A stretch of DNA of 64,000 nt, from assembly GCA_016946835.1 (NCBI GenBank), contig JACVTC010000042.1, forward strand, positions 326,001 through 390,000, read 5' to 3'. How positions within the stretch are numbered: position 1 is the stretch's first letter; each line of letters starts with the position of its first letter. The notes under the pieces are model-generated. The model ran no database searches. It worked only from the letters and a program-made list of their open reading frames with translations, and had not been told where the DNA came from. This document shows positions 24,042 to 36,815 of the stretch, piece after piece. The position numbers were made by a program, and so were the translations under genes. This DNA comes from Neocallimastix lanati (nom. inval.). Its lineage: Eukaryota; Neocallimastigomycota; Neocallimastigomycetes; Neocallimastigales; Neocallimastigaceae.

Positions 24042-24774
24042 TGATATAAAACCCAAATAAAAAGTTTAATTAATAATAAATTATTTTATTAATAATTACA
24101 TAAAAATAAATTAATAAATCATTTGAAATTCGTGACATAAATAAAACGTGATCGAAAATAACGTGATAAAATTAAAATTATGTAAATACATAAAATTATG
24201 AAAGAACATAAAAATTAATGTAAACATAAAATTTATTACATAAATTTTACATTAGGTTAAAATTTGAAAATAATTTATAAATTTCTTTTTATTATTTTTA
24301 ATAATTATTATATTGATATTTTATTTTATATTTTATTATATTTTTAATTATTTTTAATAATTATTATTTTATAATATTTTATATAATTTTATAATTTTAT
24401 TAATATTTTATGAATATTTTATTTTAATATTTTATATTTTATTTTATATTTTTATATTAAATAATTTAAATACTTAATAGTTATTCTAAAAGAATTAATC
24501 AATTAAATAGTTTATTATGAACTACAAATATAAAAACAAGAATAATTCTTTATAATTATTCTTTGCACAGTTTTAATGCCAAATTCATTTTATAATTACT
24601 TTTATATTTACAAATGAATAGTTAAATACATGTATTGAATAGTTTTAATAATTATTTTTAAATAATAAATAAATAATAAATAAAAATTAATAATTAAATA
24701 ACAACTTAAATAAAACTTTTCCCAACAAGAGAACTTGGAACCTAGGCATACTTTATCAGATATTAAATGATAAA
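24042..24774 (+). repeat. Repeat-A, longest copy (LTR-like)
   Basis: Starts TGATATAAAACCCAAATAAA and ends around TATTAAATGATAAA. A second near-full copy lies at 37318-37984. Near the end is GAACTTGGAACCTAGGCATA, where TGGAACC could be a tRNA-type primer site; if so the part before it is an LTR, but no coding region follows. It could be a solo LTR or a non-autonomous element. Confidence 0.65.
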
Positions 24775-25159
24775 ATTGAAGTTAAGTATAATATAATATA
24801 TTAAATAATAAATAATAAATATAAAATAAAATAAATAATAATTATATAATAAATAAATTAATTGTAAATAAAAGTTTTTTTATTTTATATTTTTTTTATT
24901 TTTTATTTTATATTTTATATTTTTATATTTTATATTTTTATATTTTATATTTTATATTTTTTTATTATTTATTTGTTTATTTATTAAAATTTTGCGAAAT
25001 GCAACTTTTCCCAAATTGCGAAATGAAATTTTGCGAAATGACACACACTCAATAAAAATATAAATATACTTTACTATATATAAAAAAAAAAAATAAATTT
25101 ATGTATGTTGTAACATATATCATTAAATGATGCACATCACTTGAAATAATGAAAAATTA

Positions 25160-27015
25160 TCATAGATAGAAATAATAAATAATAGATAATAAATAATTGA
25201 ATAATAAATAATTAAATAATAAATAATAGATAATAAATAATTGAATAATAAATAATAAATAATTAATAAATAATTGAATAATAAATAATAAATAATAAAT
25301 AATAAATAATAAATAATAAATAATAAATAAATAATTAAATAATAAATAATTAATAAATAATAAATAATAAATAATAAATAATAAATAATAAATAATAAAT
25401 AATAAATAATAAATAAATAATTAAATAATAAATAATTAATAAATAATAAATAATAAATAATAAATAATAAATAATAAATAATAAATAATTGAATAATAAA
25501 TAATAAATAATAAATAATAAATAATTGAATAATAAATAATAAATAATAAATAATAGATAATAAATAATAAATAATAAATAATAAAAAGAGTATTTATTAA
25601 TAAATAATAAATAATAAATAATAAATAATAAATAATAAATAATAAATAATAAATAATAGATAATAAATAATAAATAATAAATAATAAATAATAAATAATA
25701 AATAATAAATAATAATAATAAATAATAAAAAGAGTATTTATTTATAAATAATAAATAATAAATAATAAATAATAAAAAGAGTATTTATTTATAAATAATA
25801 AATAATAATTGAATAATGAATAATAAATAGTTGAATAATAAATAATAAATAATAAATAATTGAATAATAAATAATAAATAATAAATAATAAATAATAAAT
25901 AACAAATAATAAATAATAAATAATAAATAATTGAATAATAAATAATTAAATAATAAATAATAAATAATAAATATTTGAATAATAAATAATAAATAATAAA
26001 TAATAGATAATAAATAATAAATAATAAATAATAAAAAGAGTATTTATTAATAAATAATAAATAATAAATAATAAATAATAAATAATAAATAATAAATAAT
26101 AAATAATAAATAATAGATAATAAATAATAAATAATAAATAATAAAAAGAGTATTTATTTATAAATAATAAATAATAAATAATAAATAATAAAAAGAGTAT
26201 TTATTTATAAATAATAAATAATAATTGAATAATGAATAATAAATAGTTGAATAATAAATAATAAATAATAAATAATTGAATAATAAATAATAAATAATAA
26301 TAATAAATAATAAATAATAAATAATTAAATAATAAATAATAGATAATAAATAATTGAATAATAAATAATAAATAATAAATAATAAATAATAGATAATAGA
26401 TAATAAATAATTGAATAATAAATAATAAAAATTGAATAATAAATAATTGAATAATAAATAATTGAATAATAAATAATTGAATAATAAATAATTGAATAAT
26501 AAATAATTGAATAATAAATAATTGAATAATAAATAATAAATAATTGAATAATAAATAATAAATAATAAATAATAAATAATTGAATAATAAATAATTGAAT
26601 AATAAATAATAAATAATAAATAATAAATAATAAATAATAGATAATAGATAATAAATAATTGAATAATAAATAATAAAAAATTGAATAATAAATAATTGAA
26701 TAATAAATAATAATAATAATAAATAATAATAAATAATAATAAATAATAAATAATAAATAATAATAATAATAATAAATAATAAATAATAAATAATAAATAA
26801 TTTAATAATAAATAATTGAATAATAAATAATTGAATAATAAATAATTGAATAATTGAATAATAAATAATAAATAAATAATTAATAATTAATAATAAATAA
26901 TAAATAATAAATAATAAATAATAAATAATAAATAATAAATAATAAATAATTGAATAATAAATAATAAATAATAAATAATAAATAATAAATAATAAATAAT
27001 TGAATAATAAAAAAG
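25160..27015 (+). repeat. 1.9-kb AT minisatellite (AATAAAT-type heptamers) with higher-order structure
   Basis: Essentially only TAATAAA heptamers with variants (TAATTGAA, AATAGATAAT, AATAATAAT). Markers of the type AAAAAGAGTATTTATT appear at about 25584, 25731, 25776, 26034, 26143 and 26191. Blocks around 25560-25880 and 26010-26300 repeat the same marker order, so a block of 415-450 bp was duplicated inside the array. 24775-25160 before it is AT-rich with a small GCGAAATG repeat (24994-25040). Confidence 0.95.
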
Positions 27016-27768
27016 AGTATATAATTTAAATTTTATTTCATTTCTATAATTAATTAATTAATTTTAATTAAAGGTAAAAAAATAAAAAAAAAAAAATAAA
27101 AATAAAAATATTTCAAAAATAAAAAAAATGTTATATATAAATCAATTCAAGAAGAAGAAGAAGAAGAAGAGAAAAAAAAAAAAAAGAACATAAATAGGTA
27201 GACCGTAAACCACCACCTCTTCACCTACCTATCTACAAGATTACTACTAATTCCTGGATGAAAGGTTTGAATTGAGCATAATCTAGAAAAGAAATCATAG
27301 GATATGGTCTACTCTCCTTTCAGAGGCACTTTAGATTGTATTATTTTTCTTTATTATTTATGATTTATGTATTTATGTATTTATTTATTATTTAATAGTA
27401 TTATTAAATTTTTATTAGTTAATATTTAATATTTCTTTTTTATTATTTATTATTTATTATTTATTATTTATTACTTCATTATTTATTTTTTAATTATTTA
27501 TTTTTTAAACATTTATTATTTATCATTTATTATTTATTATTTATTATTTATTATTTAATATTTAATTATTTATTATTTATTATTTATTATTATTATATAT
27601 TTATTATATATTTATTTATCTACTTATTATTAATTATTATTTATTTATTTATTTATGAATTATTTATCTACTAATTATTTAATTTTATTTTATTTATTCG
27701 GTTATTTTTTTTTTTTTTATTTTGTTTTTATTCTAAATATAATCCATTAAGAATAAATTATTTTAGAA

Positions 27769-27803
<35 letters not shown>

Positions 27804-28078
27804 TAAAATTTATTATTTTTAATAAAAAACTAAATATATTTTTAATAATACTTTTAATTTTATATTATCATTCTTTTTTTTTTATTTATTTATTTATTTG
27901 CGTTAAATTTTATTTTATTTTATTTTTTTTTTTTAATATTTTTTAATTTCTAATATATAATAATCTACAATCATTTTAATAATAACCAAATACTTCCATT
28001 GGTATGATTACTAAAATTATTTTATTAATTAAATACTTTACAATTTTTATTTTATTATTTTTAATTTTATAATTATTT
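27016..28078. other. AT-rich spacer before PAP2 copy A
   Basis: Contains a GAAGAA tract and one GC-richer patch (27190-27330) with no frame or family I recognise, TATTTAT repeats (27430-27700) and an (AT)n tract at 27769-27802. From about 27360 it matches the segments before PAP2 copies B and C. Confidence 0.6.
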
Positions 28079-29986
28079 TTAATAATAATCCCTTATATTA
28101 TTGTTGCGAGTATCAACTCTTTCATTGCCTCGATTATCAAATTTTTCATAACCACGATTATCAAATCTTTCATTGTTACTATTATTCATTCTTTCATTGT
28201 TACGATTATCAAATCTTTCATTGTTACGATTATCAAATCTTTCATTGTTACGATTATTCATTCTTTCATTGTTACGATTATTCATTCTTTCATTGTTACG
28301 ATTATCAAATCTTTCATTGCCTCGATTATTCATTCTTTCATTGTTGCGATTATCAAATCTTTCATTGCCTCGATTATTCATTCTTTCATTGTTGCGATTA
28401 TCAAATCTTTCATTGTTACGATTATTCATTCTTTCATTGTTGCGATTATCCAATCTTTCATTGTTACGATTATTCATTCTTTCATTGATACGATTATCAA
28501 ATCTTTCATTGTTACGAGTATCCATTCTTTCATTGTTGCGATTATCAAATCTTTCATTGTTACGAGTATCCATTCTTTCATTGTTGCGATGATCAACTCT
28601 TTCAGAGGCATAGTAATCACCTTGTTTATCAATATCAATCTTTTCTATTATTTTACGATTTTGATAGGGAATATCACAATTTTTATCTTTCAAGCTAGGG
28701 TAATAATAAAAATAGGTAAAAGTTCCAATAATTAATCCCATTAAACTACCAACGAGGACATCTTCCCAATGATGACGATTATCAAATACCCGAGATAAAG
28801 CAATAGCAGTTGAAATAATAAAAGGAATAATAACTACACAATATTTCCAGAGATAGCATTTTCCGTCAAATAAATGAATTTGACCTGCTATATAAAAAGC
28901 TAAATAGGACATTAAATTAAAAGCAGCTTTATATTGAATAAAATAAAATATATTATTATATATTATATAATAATTTATAAATTAATTTGTATTGAAATTT
29001 AAAAATTTTTATAAATCTTTCATTTTTAAATTTATTTTCGATTTTATAATATCCAAATAAAAAATATATATATATACCATAAGAATGTCCAGATGGAAAA
29101 CTTCTCATTCCTTTTCGAATTTGTTCTTTAGGAGCTGTACAAATAGAAGTATTAAACAGGTTTCTTTGTCCATAATTTATACTACTTGAAATATTATACA
29201 ATTTGTACTGTTCTTCTACTTTTGAAAAATCGACTTGACATAGGGAAAGAAAATCTGGCCTATATCTTCCAGATAAACACTTTTTTTTTTTTTTTTTTTT
29301 TTATTTATATTCCAATTTATTTTAATATTTTAATATATATATATATAATTTTTTTAGTTATTTTTCTCTATAAATTTTTTAGTAATTTTTCTCCATATTA
29401 AGAATATATTTAAATTAACCTATATATATACTTTTATAATATTTCCTATAATGACAGAAATAAAACTAGATACAATTAATCCTATTATTAATAAAAAAAA
29501 ATAATAATAATTTAACAAAAAAAAAAATTAGTGTTTTATTGAAATATATTTATTACATTATTTAATTGATTATTTATATCCATACCAATAATTGCTTGAT
29601 GTAAGTCATAATTCATTCTTTTTTTGTAAAATTGGAATCCAATAATAATTGTCAAAGAAACACAAGAAAAAATTACCTAAATAAAATTTTATAAAAAAAA
29701 AATAAATAAATAAATAATAAAAGAATAACTACTGAAAATATAACTATTAAATTAGCAAAATTAAAATAGGATTAAATTAGCAAAAATTATAGCTTACTAA
29801 TAAAACCATATTAACTGTATCCCCTTTATGTGGAAGACTAATTGAAACATCATCAAGTGAAAATTGTCTTTCATTTAGACTAAATTTTCCTACTATAATC
29901 ATGGCTACAAATAGAATAACAATAAATATCCAATCTAAAAGTAATGTTGTTTTTTTTACACTTCCTGATAACTTTTCCTGTGCCAT
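28079..29986 (-). CDS. Lipid phosphate phosphatase, PAP2 superfamily, copy A (5 exons, intact)
   Basis: Exons on the minus strand: 29986-29798, 29676-29586, 29481-29432, 29279-29078, 28926-28079; all introns are GT-AG and phases agree, giving 459 residues. All three PAP2 motifs are complete: K110-x6-R117-P118, P172-S173-G174-H175 and S222-R223-x5-H229-x3-D233. Together they form the vanadium-haloperoxidase-type site that removes phosphate from phosphatidate, diacylglycerol pyrophosphate or related lipids. Hydrophobic helices (residues ~15-33, in exons 2-3, and around the motifs) fit a six-pass membrane enzyme of the DPP1/LPP type. The C-terminus is unusual: 21 units of an 8-residue NNER(F/M)(D/N)NR repeat, ending RDYY. 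The start MAQEKLSGSV is shared with copy C. Confidence 0.9.
28100..28610 (-). repeat. Coding 24-bp minisatellite in PAP2 copy A
   Basis: About 21 tandem 24-bp units encode NNER(F/M)(D/N)(N/T)R. Copy B has about 4 units and copy C about 8. The plus strand is also open here (Leu/Ser-rich), only because the repeat unit has no stop in that frame. Confidence 0.95.
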
Positions 29987-31225
29987 TTTTTAATTTTAAT
30001 TTTTTTTTTTTTTTACTAATATATATAAGTTATAACTATTTAAAATAATATAAAAATTTTAAAAATTAGATAACTATTTATTATTATATAAAAAAAATTT
30101 TTTTTTATTTTATTTTATTTTATTATCGTATTATCTTTTAATTTTTTATATTTACTTTAAAATTTTTTTATTTTATTATTAATAATATAATAGTTAATGT
30201 TTTGTTTTTTTAGTTTTTTTTTACATTCGTAAAACAAAAGAAAAAATTTTGAATATTTATACTTTTTTTTTTTTTTTTTTATTCATTGCCTTAATATAAT
30301 TGAATAAATAAATAAATAATAAATAAATAAATAATAAATAAATAAATAATAAAAAATTAATAATAAATAAATAAATAAATAATAAATAAATAAATAAATA
30401 AATAAATAAACATTTTGTATTTTTTTTATTTAAATATTAAAAAATTTTATAAAATCAAATTTTAATTAAAAATTTAATAAAACAAATTTTTTATCAAGTT
30501 TATCATAAATTTTAATTTAAATTTAATTTATTTTTAAAACTTATTTCATTAAATTAGAATATATGTTATAATATATTATAATCTACTGTAATCTATTGTG
30601 GTGTATATTAATTAATATAATGTCTATGATTCATTAAAGTTCGGATTATTTATTTTTATTTTTATTTTATTTTTTAACCTTTACTAAAAACAACATATCC
30701 TATAAATAGAACTCTTAACAGAATATAAAAATAATGACTATTTTTATATCATAATAATTTTTTATTTTAAAATTTATTAATAAAAATTTAATAAAATAAA
30801 TAAATAAATAAATAAAAAATAAATAAATAAATACATAAATAAATAATAATTTATCTAAATAATTATTTATTTATTTATTTAATAATAAATTAAATTTTAT
30901 TTTAATTAAATAAATTTACAACTAAAAGAAAAAAAATGCCAATAAAAAATTTTTAAAAAACAACATTTAAAAAAGGAAATTTTAATTAATTGGATTTCTA
31001 TTGATTTTATCAATATATTTTCATTATAATCCATTATACATATAATAATATTATTTTATTAAAATATTAATAATTATAATTTATTATTAAATAAACTTTA
31101 TTTCTAAGAAAAAAGAAAAAAGATAAAAAAAATTTTTAATAAAAAATAATAATTATTAAAGTTTATGTACAGGTAACTCATGTCACCATTTCATTTTCTG
31201 TATTCTTCTATTTTTAAATAAGTTT
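29987..31225. other. Upstream region of PAP2 copy A and unit spacer
   Basis: AT-rich with T-tracts, AAATAAAT repeats (30300-30410, 30790-30850) and a block at 30552-30660 (GTAATCTATTGTGGTGTATA) conserved in unit C at 53190-53300. No gene seen. Its end is the insertion point of copia-2. Confidence 0.6.
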
Positions 31226-31559
31226 TGTTAGAAATAAAGTTTAATATTATTAAATAATAAAATATAAATAATAAATTATAAATAAATAATATAAATATAT
31301 TTAATATTGATTTTATATAAAATTATAAATACATAATTAATATTAGTATAATTTATAATTAATGTAATAGTATAGCATATAATGTGGCGTTTAGTAATAA
31401 CGAAATACGTTAATATAATGTAACACTAAATTATATCTTACATTAATACATGTAATTTAACTAAAAAGATATTTTTAATATATCATTCTTATTAAAAAAA
31501 ATAAAAGGAATTATTAAAGAATAAAATTGAAATTGATCAATTTAAGCAGTGTATTAAAA
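31226..31559 (+). repeat. copia-2 5' LTR
   Basis: 334 bp, TGTTAGAAATAAAGTTTAAT to GTGTATTAAAA. I see one difference from the 3' LTR (TACATAAT here, TATATAAT there). Confidence 0.93.
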
Positions 31560-31574
31560 GATTAAGAGTCTCAA
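31560..31574 (+). other. Primer-binding site of copia-2
   Basis: GATTAAGAGTCTCAA directly after the 5' LTR; identical to the site in copia-1 and copia-3, complementary to an anticodon arm with loop CTCTTAA (tRNA-Lys CUU). Confidence 0.7.
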
Positions 31575-31711
31575 GAATACCGATATATTTTAAAAAATTA
31601 TAGTTTATAGGTGTTGTTTTTAAATTTTGAATTTTTAAAAATTAATATTTAACATCTAAAAATTGATATTTAAAATTTTAAAATATCTTATAAATCTAAA
31701 CAAATTTTATT

Positions 31712-32153
31712 ATGTCAAAAGAAATTATTGAAAATATTAATACTAAAACCATATTAGTACTAAAACCAAGAAATAAAATCAGTCAGTTTATATTCCAATT
31801 TCAATGGAACCACTAGTAATCAGAATTACAATAAAGAATACAAAAATAAGAAAAGGGTTCCAAGATGTTACATTTGCCATAAATTAGGACACAAGGCTGA
31901 TACATGCAAATTCAAAAATAAAAATAAAAATAAAAATAAAAATAAATATAAAAATAAACATAAACAAAATTATTCAAATAATGTTGAGGCGAACAGTTCG
32001 GGAATAAAAGATTACGAGTACCAAGATGCTTTTATAAGCAATGCGTTAAATGAAGACTTTAATAATCAAGAATATAATAACGTTGCTAATAGTGCTTTGA
32101 TTAACAACAAGCCGAGGCACTATAAAAGAAAAAATACTACCAAGCTTAGATAA
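31712..32153 (+). pseudogene. copia-2 gag remnant (capsid region deleted)
   Basis: ATG at 31712 (MSKEIIENINTKTI) leads to a stop after 34 codons. A second frame then gives FNGTTSNQNYNKEYKNKKRV and the zinc knuckle CYICHKLGHKADTC (about 31865-31910), followed by a long Lys/Asn stretch from AAAAAT repeats and an end at 32153. Compared with copia-1 and copia-3 about 250 codons of capsid are absent. This copy could not form particles by itself. Confidence 0.8.
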
Positions 32154-32220
32154 AGAATATTATACATCTGATAGCAATGAAGAAGAAAATAACACCAATA
32201 TAAATAATAATATAATTATT

Positions 32221-33698
32221 CAATGGACCTTAGATTCTGGAGCCTCCTACAATATGACACATAACTTAGACTGCCTTAGTGATATTCAAAAGCATAAAGA
32301 AAGAGTATATTTTGCGGATGGCAGTTTTGTTGAATCAAAATATATAGGTACATTCATAGGTTATATTAATGAAAATAAAATAAAATTTAAAGATGTACTA
32401 TATATTCCAGAATTTAAAAGGAGCTTATTATCCATTGGAAGTCTATGTAATTCACATTACAAAATTATATTTTATAGAAAAAATAACAAAAATTTAGTTA
32501 CAATTTATAATAATAAGGGAAATAGATTATGTACCGTATCTTCTAATAAATCAAAAACATATAAGATATGGTCTTTTAAAAATAAACTTAATTTTGAATC
32601 AAATAATGCTGTATGTAATAGCTTAGATATACAAAATAATAATAATAAAAATGAAAATTATGACCTTTAGGATCGCCGTTTAGGTCATTTTAATATTAAT
32701 AATATTAAGAACAAACTTGATAATATTAAAGTTGATGAAAATGTAAAGTTTGTTCATGTTCTAAGCTTAAAAATTTCCCTTATCATCCATCTAATAATAA
32801 AACATCTGAAATATTTGAAGTCATTCACATGGATATGGTATATAGCGCTGATACCTCTATTCATGGAAACAAATATTTCTTTACAATTCTTGATGATTAT
32901 TCAAGATATGGATGGGTTTTCTTTATTAAAAATAAATCTGAAGTATTTAGTACCTTCATCAAATGGTACAAAAGAATTAAAAATATTTTCAATAAAAATA
33001 TTAAATATATTAAAACTGATAACGGCACTGAATATAATAATGTTAACTTTAATAATTTTTGTGATGATAATGGAATTACACACTTATATAGCATTCCATA
33101 TAATCCACAACAAAATGGGAAGGCTGAAAGGTTTCAACAAACCTTAATATTCTCTGCTCGTGCAATGTTACAAGATGCACAACTCCATCATAAATTTTGG
33201 GAAGATGCTATTGATACTGCTAATTATATTCATAATAGACTCCCTCATAAAGGTAATAATAATAAAGTGCCCTTTGAGGTATTATATAATAAAAAGGTTG
33301 ATTATTCTAAACTTAGAATCTTTGGTTGTCAAGCCTTCTATTTTATTCCTAAACAATTTAGAGATAAATTTGCTAACTCTACTTTTTCAGGAATTTTTCT
33401 TAGATATGATACTAATCCATCTGCTTATCGTATCTATGATCCAAGTAATAATAAAATTATACTTTCAAAGGCCGTTGTTTTCTTTGAAGATTATCCTGCT
33501 AATTTATCTGCACCTTCATCTCCTCCCGATATTTACAATTTTTTACCTTATAACGAAATTGGAGGAAGTATGGATGATGATAATCTTTCAGAAGATTTCA
33601 ATAATATTAGTAATAATAATAATAATAATATCAATAATAATAATAATAATAATAATATCAATAATATTAATAATAATAATAATAATAATATCAATAAT

Positions 33699-33741
<43 letters not shown>

Positions 33742-33881
33742 TCAATAACACTTTTAATAATAATAATAATATTGATAACACCTTTAATAATAACAATAAT
33801 TATAATAATATTAATAATAATAATTTTATTAAAGAAAATAAAGAGAATTATAATTATAATAATAATTTTGAATATATTAAT
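32221..33881 (+). pseudogene. copia-2 protease and integrase (stop and frameshift)
   Basis: Protease motif TLDSGASYNMTH at about 32228; stop TAG at 32668-32670 in place of the Trp of LWHRRLGHF; a frameshift in the zinc-binding region near 32755; then an open integrase frame from 32829 with MDMVYSAD, TDNGTEYNN and NGKAERFQ (D, D, E) and the C-terminal GIFLRYD region. The Asn-run linker (33600-33830) leads into the SINE insertion, which ends the frame after a few T-tract codons (TAG at 33896-33898). Confidence 0.85.
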
Positions 33882-34272
33882 TTTTTTTTTTTTATAGACT
33901 GAAGACTTTGGTCTTCCCCATATAGTAATATGGGTGTATGATTAATTGCCATACCGGTACGGCGTCGACGCTCTCAACTCCCCATAAGCAAAGAAACTCC
34001 ATATAGAAGCACCCTACGCGATCCTCGAGGGAAAGCATCCCAGAGGAGCTGGACACTGTAAATCCTCTCAGACAAGGCTTACGCAATGGGATTCTTATAG
34101 TGTTAGAAATATAGAAAACTTAGAAAGTATACCTACCTGAGTATCGTTTAACCCCTAACCTTTCACGCAAAACCCAAAGGGAAAAATCGTGAAGATATGA
34201 TACTTTTGGGGGTCGATCCAGAGACCTTTGGTATGATAAGCCAACGACTTAACAACCCAGGATAAGAACTGG
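33882..34272 (-). mobile_element. tRNA-derived SINE inserted in copia-2 pol
   Basis: A 391-bp insertion of much higher GC content than anything near it. It is flanked by a perfect 17-bp target duplication (ATTTTGAATATATTAAT at 33865-33881 and 34273-34289). On the minus strand it starts with a tRNA-like head: A box GTTGTTAAGTCG (34256-34245) and B box GGATCGACCCC (34219-34209). A unique body follows, and the element ends in a poly(A) (T-run 33882-33893). The frame of pol before and after the insertion is the same. This is the layout of a RNA polymerase III-transcribed SINE moved by a LINE. The isoacceptor of the head is uncertain. Confidence 0.88.
34209..34256 (-). promoter_or_regulatory. Pol III A and B boxes of the SINE head
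   Basis: A-box-like GTTGTTAAGTCG at 34256-34245 and B-box-like GGATCGACCCC at 34219-34209, at tRNA-like spacing. An anticodon-arm-like stretch (TTGGCTTATCATACCAA) sits between them. Confidence 0.7.
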
Positions 34273-36794
34273 ATTTTGAATATATTAATAATTTAAATAA
34301 TTTAATTTATCCGGATCAATATATTAATAATAATATTAATCAATATAATTTAAACCCAAATAATAAATTAAATTTTCAAAACGACCAATATAAAAATATA
34401 AATGAAAATTTTTATTATTTGCCTTTAAATTATAAGGTCAATCGACCATTTCAAATGTTGAATCCGGCCATTGACCCAAATTATTATATTAAAAATGAAA
34501 ATTATAATAATTCTCTAAATGAATATAATAAAAATATTTTAAATAATTTTTATAATAATTACTCATTAAAAAACAATTTAAATAATAATTTAAATAATTT
34601 AAATGTTTTAAATAATAATTCCAATAATAATTTAAACTCAAATGTTGATTCAATTGATAAAATAAACAACAATTTAACAAATGTTAATGATGGAAACATT
34701 GTAAGTAATTTGGATAAGGTAGGCATTATTAAAAATAATAATTTACATAATTTAAACAATGAAAATAATAATTATTTAAATGAACATAATCCTAATATAA
34801 ATAATGCAAATATAAACAAACAAAAATTGCAAAATGTTAACAAAGACAATATCAATAATAATAACATTATAAATTATCAGAATAACAATAACAATGATAT
34901 AAATATTAATTTAAATAATAATTTAAACAAAATTAATGTCAATGACAATGAAATTAATAATTCTAATTCAAATTTATATCATCAAAATGAAATTCATAAC
35001 AATTCTGACCAAAATTTAAATTTAAAAATAAATAATGATAAAAATAATATAATAATTAATAATAAAAATAACAATAACACAAATAATAAAATTAATAATG
35101 AATTTTATAAAAATAATGAAATTAATAATTTAAATAATTTTAAAATTAAAAATAAAAGAAAAAGAAAAATAATTAATTCAAATTTAAATTCTAATTCAAA
35201 TTGTAAGAAATTAAAATCATTTAATATTAATGATATAATTGAAAGTTTGTCTGTGGTAGAATGTAAGCCTTTAGAACCTATCAATTTTAAAGATATTTAT
35301 AATAAAGAAGATAAAGATGAATGGATAGATGCTGTCAACAATGAATTAAACAGCATGAAAAATTTAAATGTTTTTACAATGTTAAAAGATGTTCCTAAGG
35401 GAATAAATATAGTTACACCTAAATGGGTTTTCGAATATAAATATGATGACAAAGGTAATATTATTAAAAGAAAAGCAAGACTAGTTGCTAGAGGGTTCAC
35501 ACAACAAGAAGGTATTGATTATAAAGAAACGTTCTCACCAACACTCAGACAAAATTCATTAAGAATTCTCACAGCAATTGCAGCAATTAATAATTATGAC
35601 ATATATCAAATTGATATAAAGACTGCATATTTAAATGCGAAATTGGATGAGAATATTTACATGTATGCACCAGAAGGTCACGAAATGTATAGAAAAGGTA
35701 TTCTCAAAATAAATAAAGCCTTATACGGATTAAAACAATCAAGTCGAATGTGGAATGAGGAATTAAATAATGCATTAAAAGAATTAAATTTTATTAGATT
35801 AATAAGTGAGCCATGTTTATACGTAAAAAAAATAAATATAATAATATAATATGTTTATTAGGTGAATATGTTGATGATATTTTAATCACCGATACTCATA
35901 TAGAAATTAAAAAGGTAAAAGAATCAATTCAAAATAAATATAAATTAAATGACTTAGGTCAAGCTAATTTCATTATAGGTATAAAAATTGTAAAATGCAA
36001 TGATGGATATATTATTCATCAAAAAGTATTTGTAAGTGAAATTTTAAGTAAATTTTAATGCAGATAATTTAAAACCATCAAATAACACTATACCTAGTGA
36101 AATAAAAGACCTGAAAAATAAAAAATTTAATTCCACTATATACAAACAAGCCATCGGAAGTCTCCTATACTTAGCAATTAATACAAGGCCAGACATATTA
36201 TTTTCTGTAAGCAAGGCTACGAGTAAGAACGAAAATCCAACCTATGAAGACTGGAATAATGTTTTAAAAATATTCAGATATTTAAAAGGTAATCCAAATT
36301 ATGGTATTAAATATACTAGAAATAATAATAAATTGAAAATATATGTAGATGCAGATTTTGCTGGTGATAAAGAAACCAGAAAATCAACTTCTGGACATGT
36401 AGTTTTTATAGGAAGCGGACTTACAAGTTGGTTTTCAAAATTACAACACTGCATATCTTTATCTACCGCCGAGAGTGAATATTATAGTTTAGTGGAATGT
36501 GCAAAAGAATGTTTATGGTATAAAAATTTATTTAAAGAATTAAATTTAAATTATAAAGATATAATAATCAATATTGATAATCAAGCTACTATTTTTAATG
36601 CTAAAAATGAAACTATAAATCCAAAATCAAGACACATAGATCTTAGATATCATAAAGTAAGAGAACTAGTTAAAAATAATACAATAAAACTTGAATATAT
36701 TAAATCAGAAGATAATTTAGCTGACGACTTTACAAAATATTTAAATAGTTCTTTAATGACAAGATTTAGAAATGAATTATTAACAAAAGTTTAA
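34273..36794 (+). pseudogene. copia-2 linker, reverse transcriptase and RNase H (two frameshifts)
   Basis: After the SINE the pol frame continues through a very long Asn-rich linker (to about 35200) into RT: WVFEYKYD, RKARLVARGFTQQEGIDY, IDIKTAYLNAKL, ALYGLKQSSRMW. The frame breaks near 35815-35849; the next block (35813-36058) carries the catalytic YVDDILIT. The frame breaks again near 36055 and continues to RNase H (YVDADFAGDKETRKSTSGH, STAESEYYSL, NPKSRHIDLRYH, DDFTKYLN) with a natural stop at 36794. Catalytic residues are intact, so decay is by indels rather than loss of key sites. Confidence 0.88.
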
Positions 36795-36815
36795 AATAAT
36801 AAACTTTAGGAGGAA

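Larger units (their letters stand above)
27360..31225. repeat. Segmental duplication unit A (continues at 37150-38110)
   Basis: Matches unit B (38110-39788 and 44340-44992) and unit C (50440-54214) in the same order: TTATTTAT-rich block, PAP2 gene, T-rich promoter side, AAATAAATAAAT tract, then landmarks such as ATTATGACTATTTTTAAA-type, CATTTTCTGTATTCTTCTAT and AATAAGTTGAATAAATAAAG. In unit A the last landmark is split by copia-2. Confidence 0.85.

Noticed and set aside
25160..27015. CRISPR array
   Set aside because: Pure A/T minisatellite without unique spacers or cas genes.
28173..28592. 139-codon Leu/Ser-rich frame on the plus strand
   Set aside because: It is the antisense reading of the PAP2 24-bp repeat, whose unit has no stop in that frame.
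33160..33897. Long Ile/Leu-rich frames on both strands over the copia-2 integrase
   Set aside because: They are out-of-frame readings of integrase and of the AAT (Asn) run.
33892..34086. 64-codon frame with normal composition on the minus strand
   Set aside because: It lies wholly inside the SINE body, which is noncoding by its structure.
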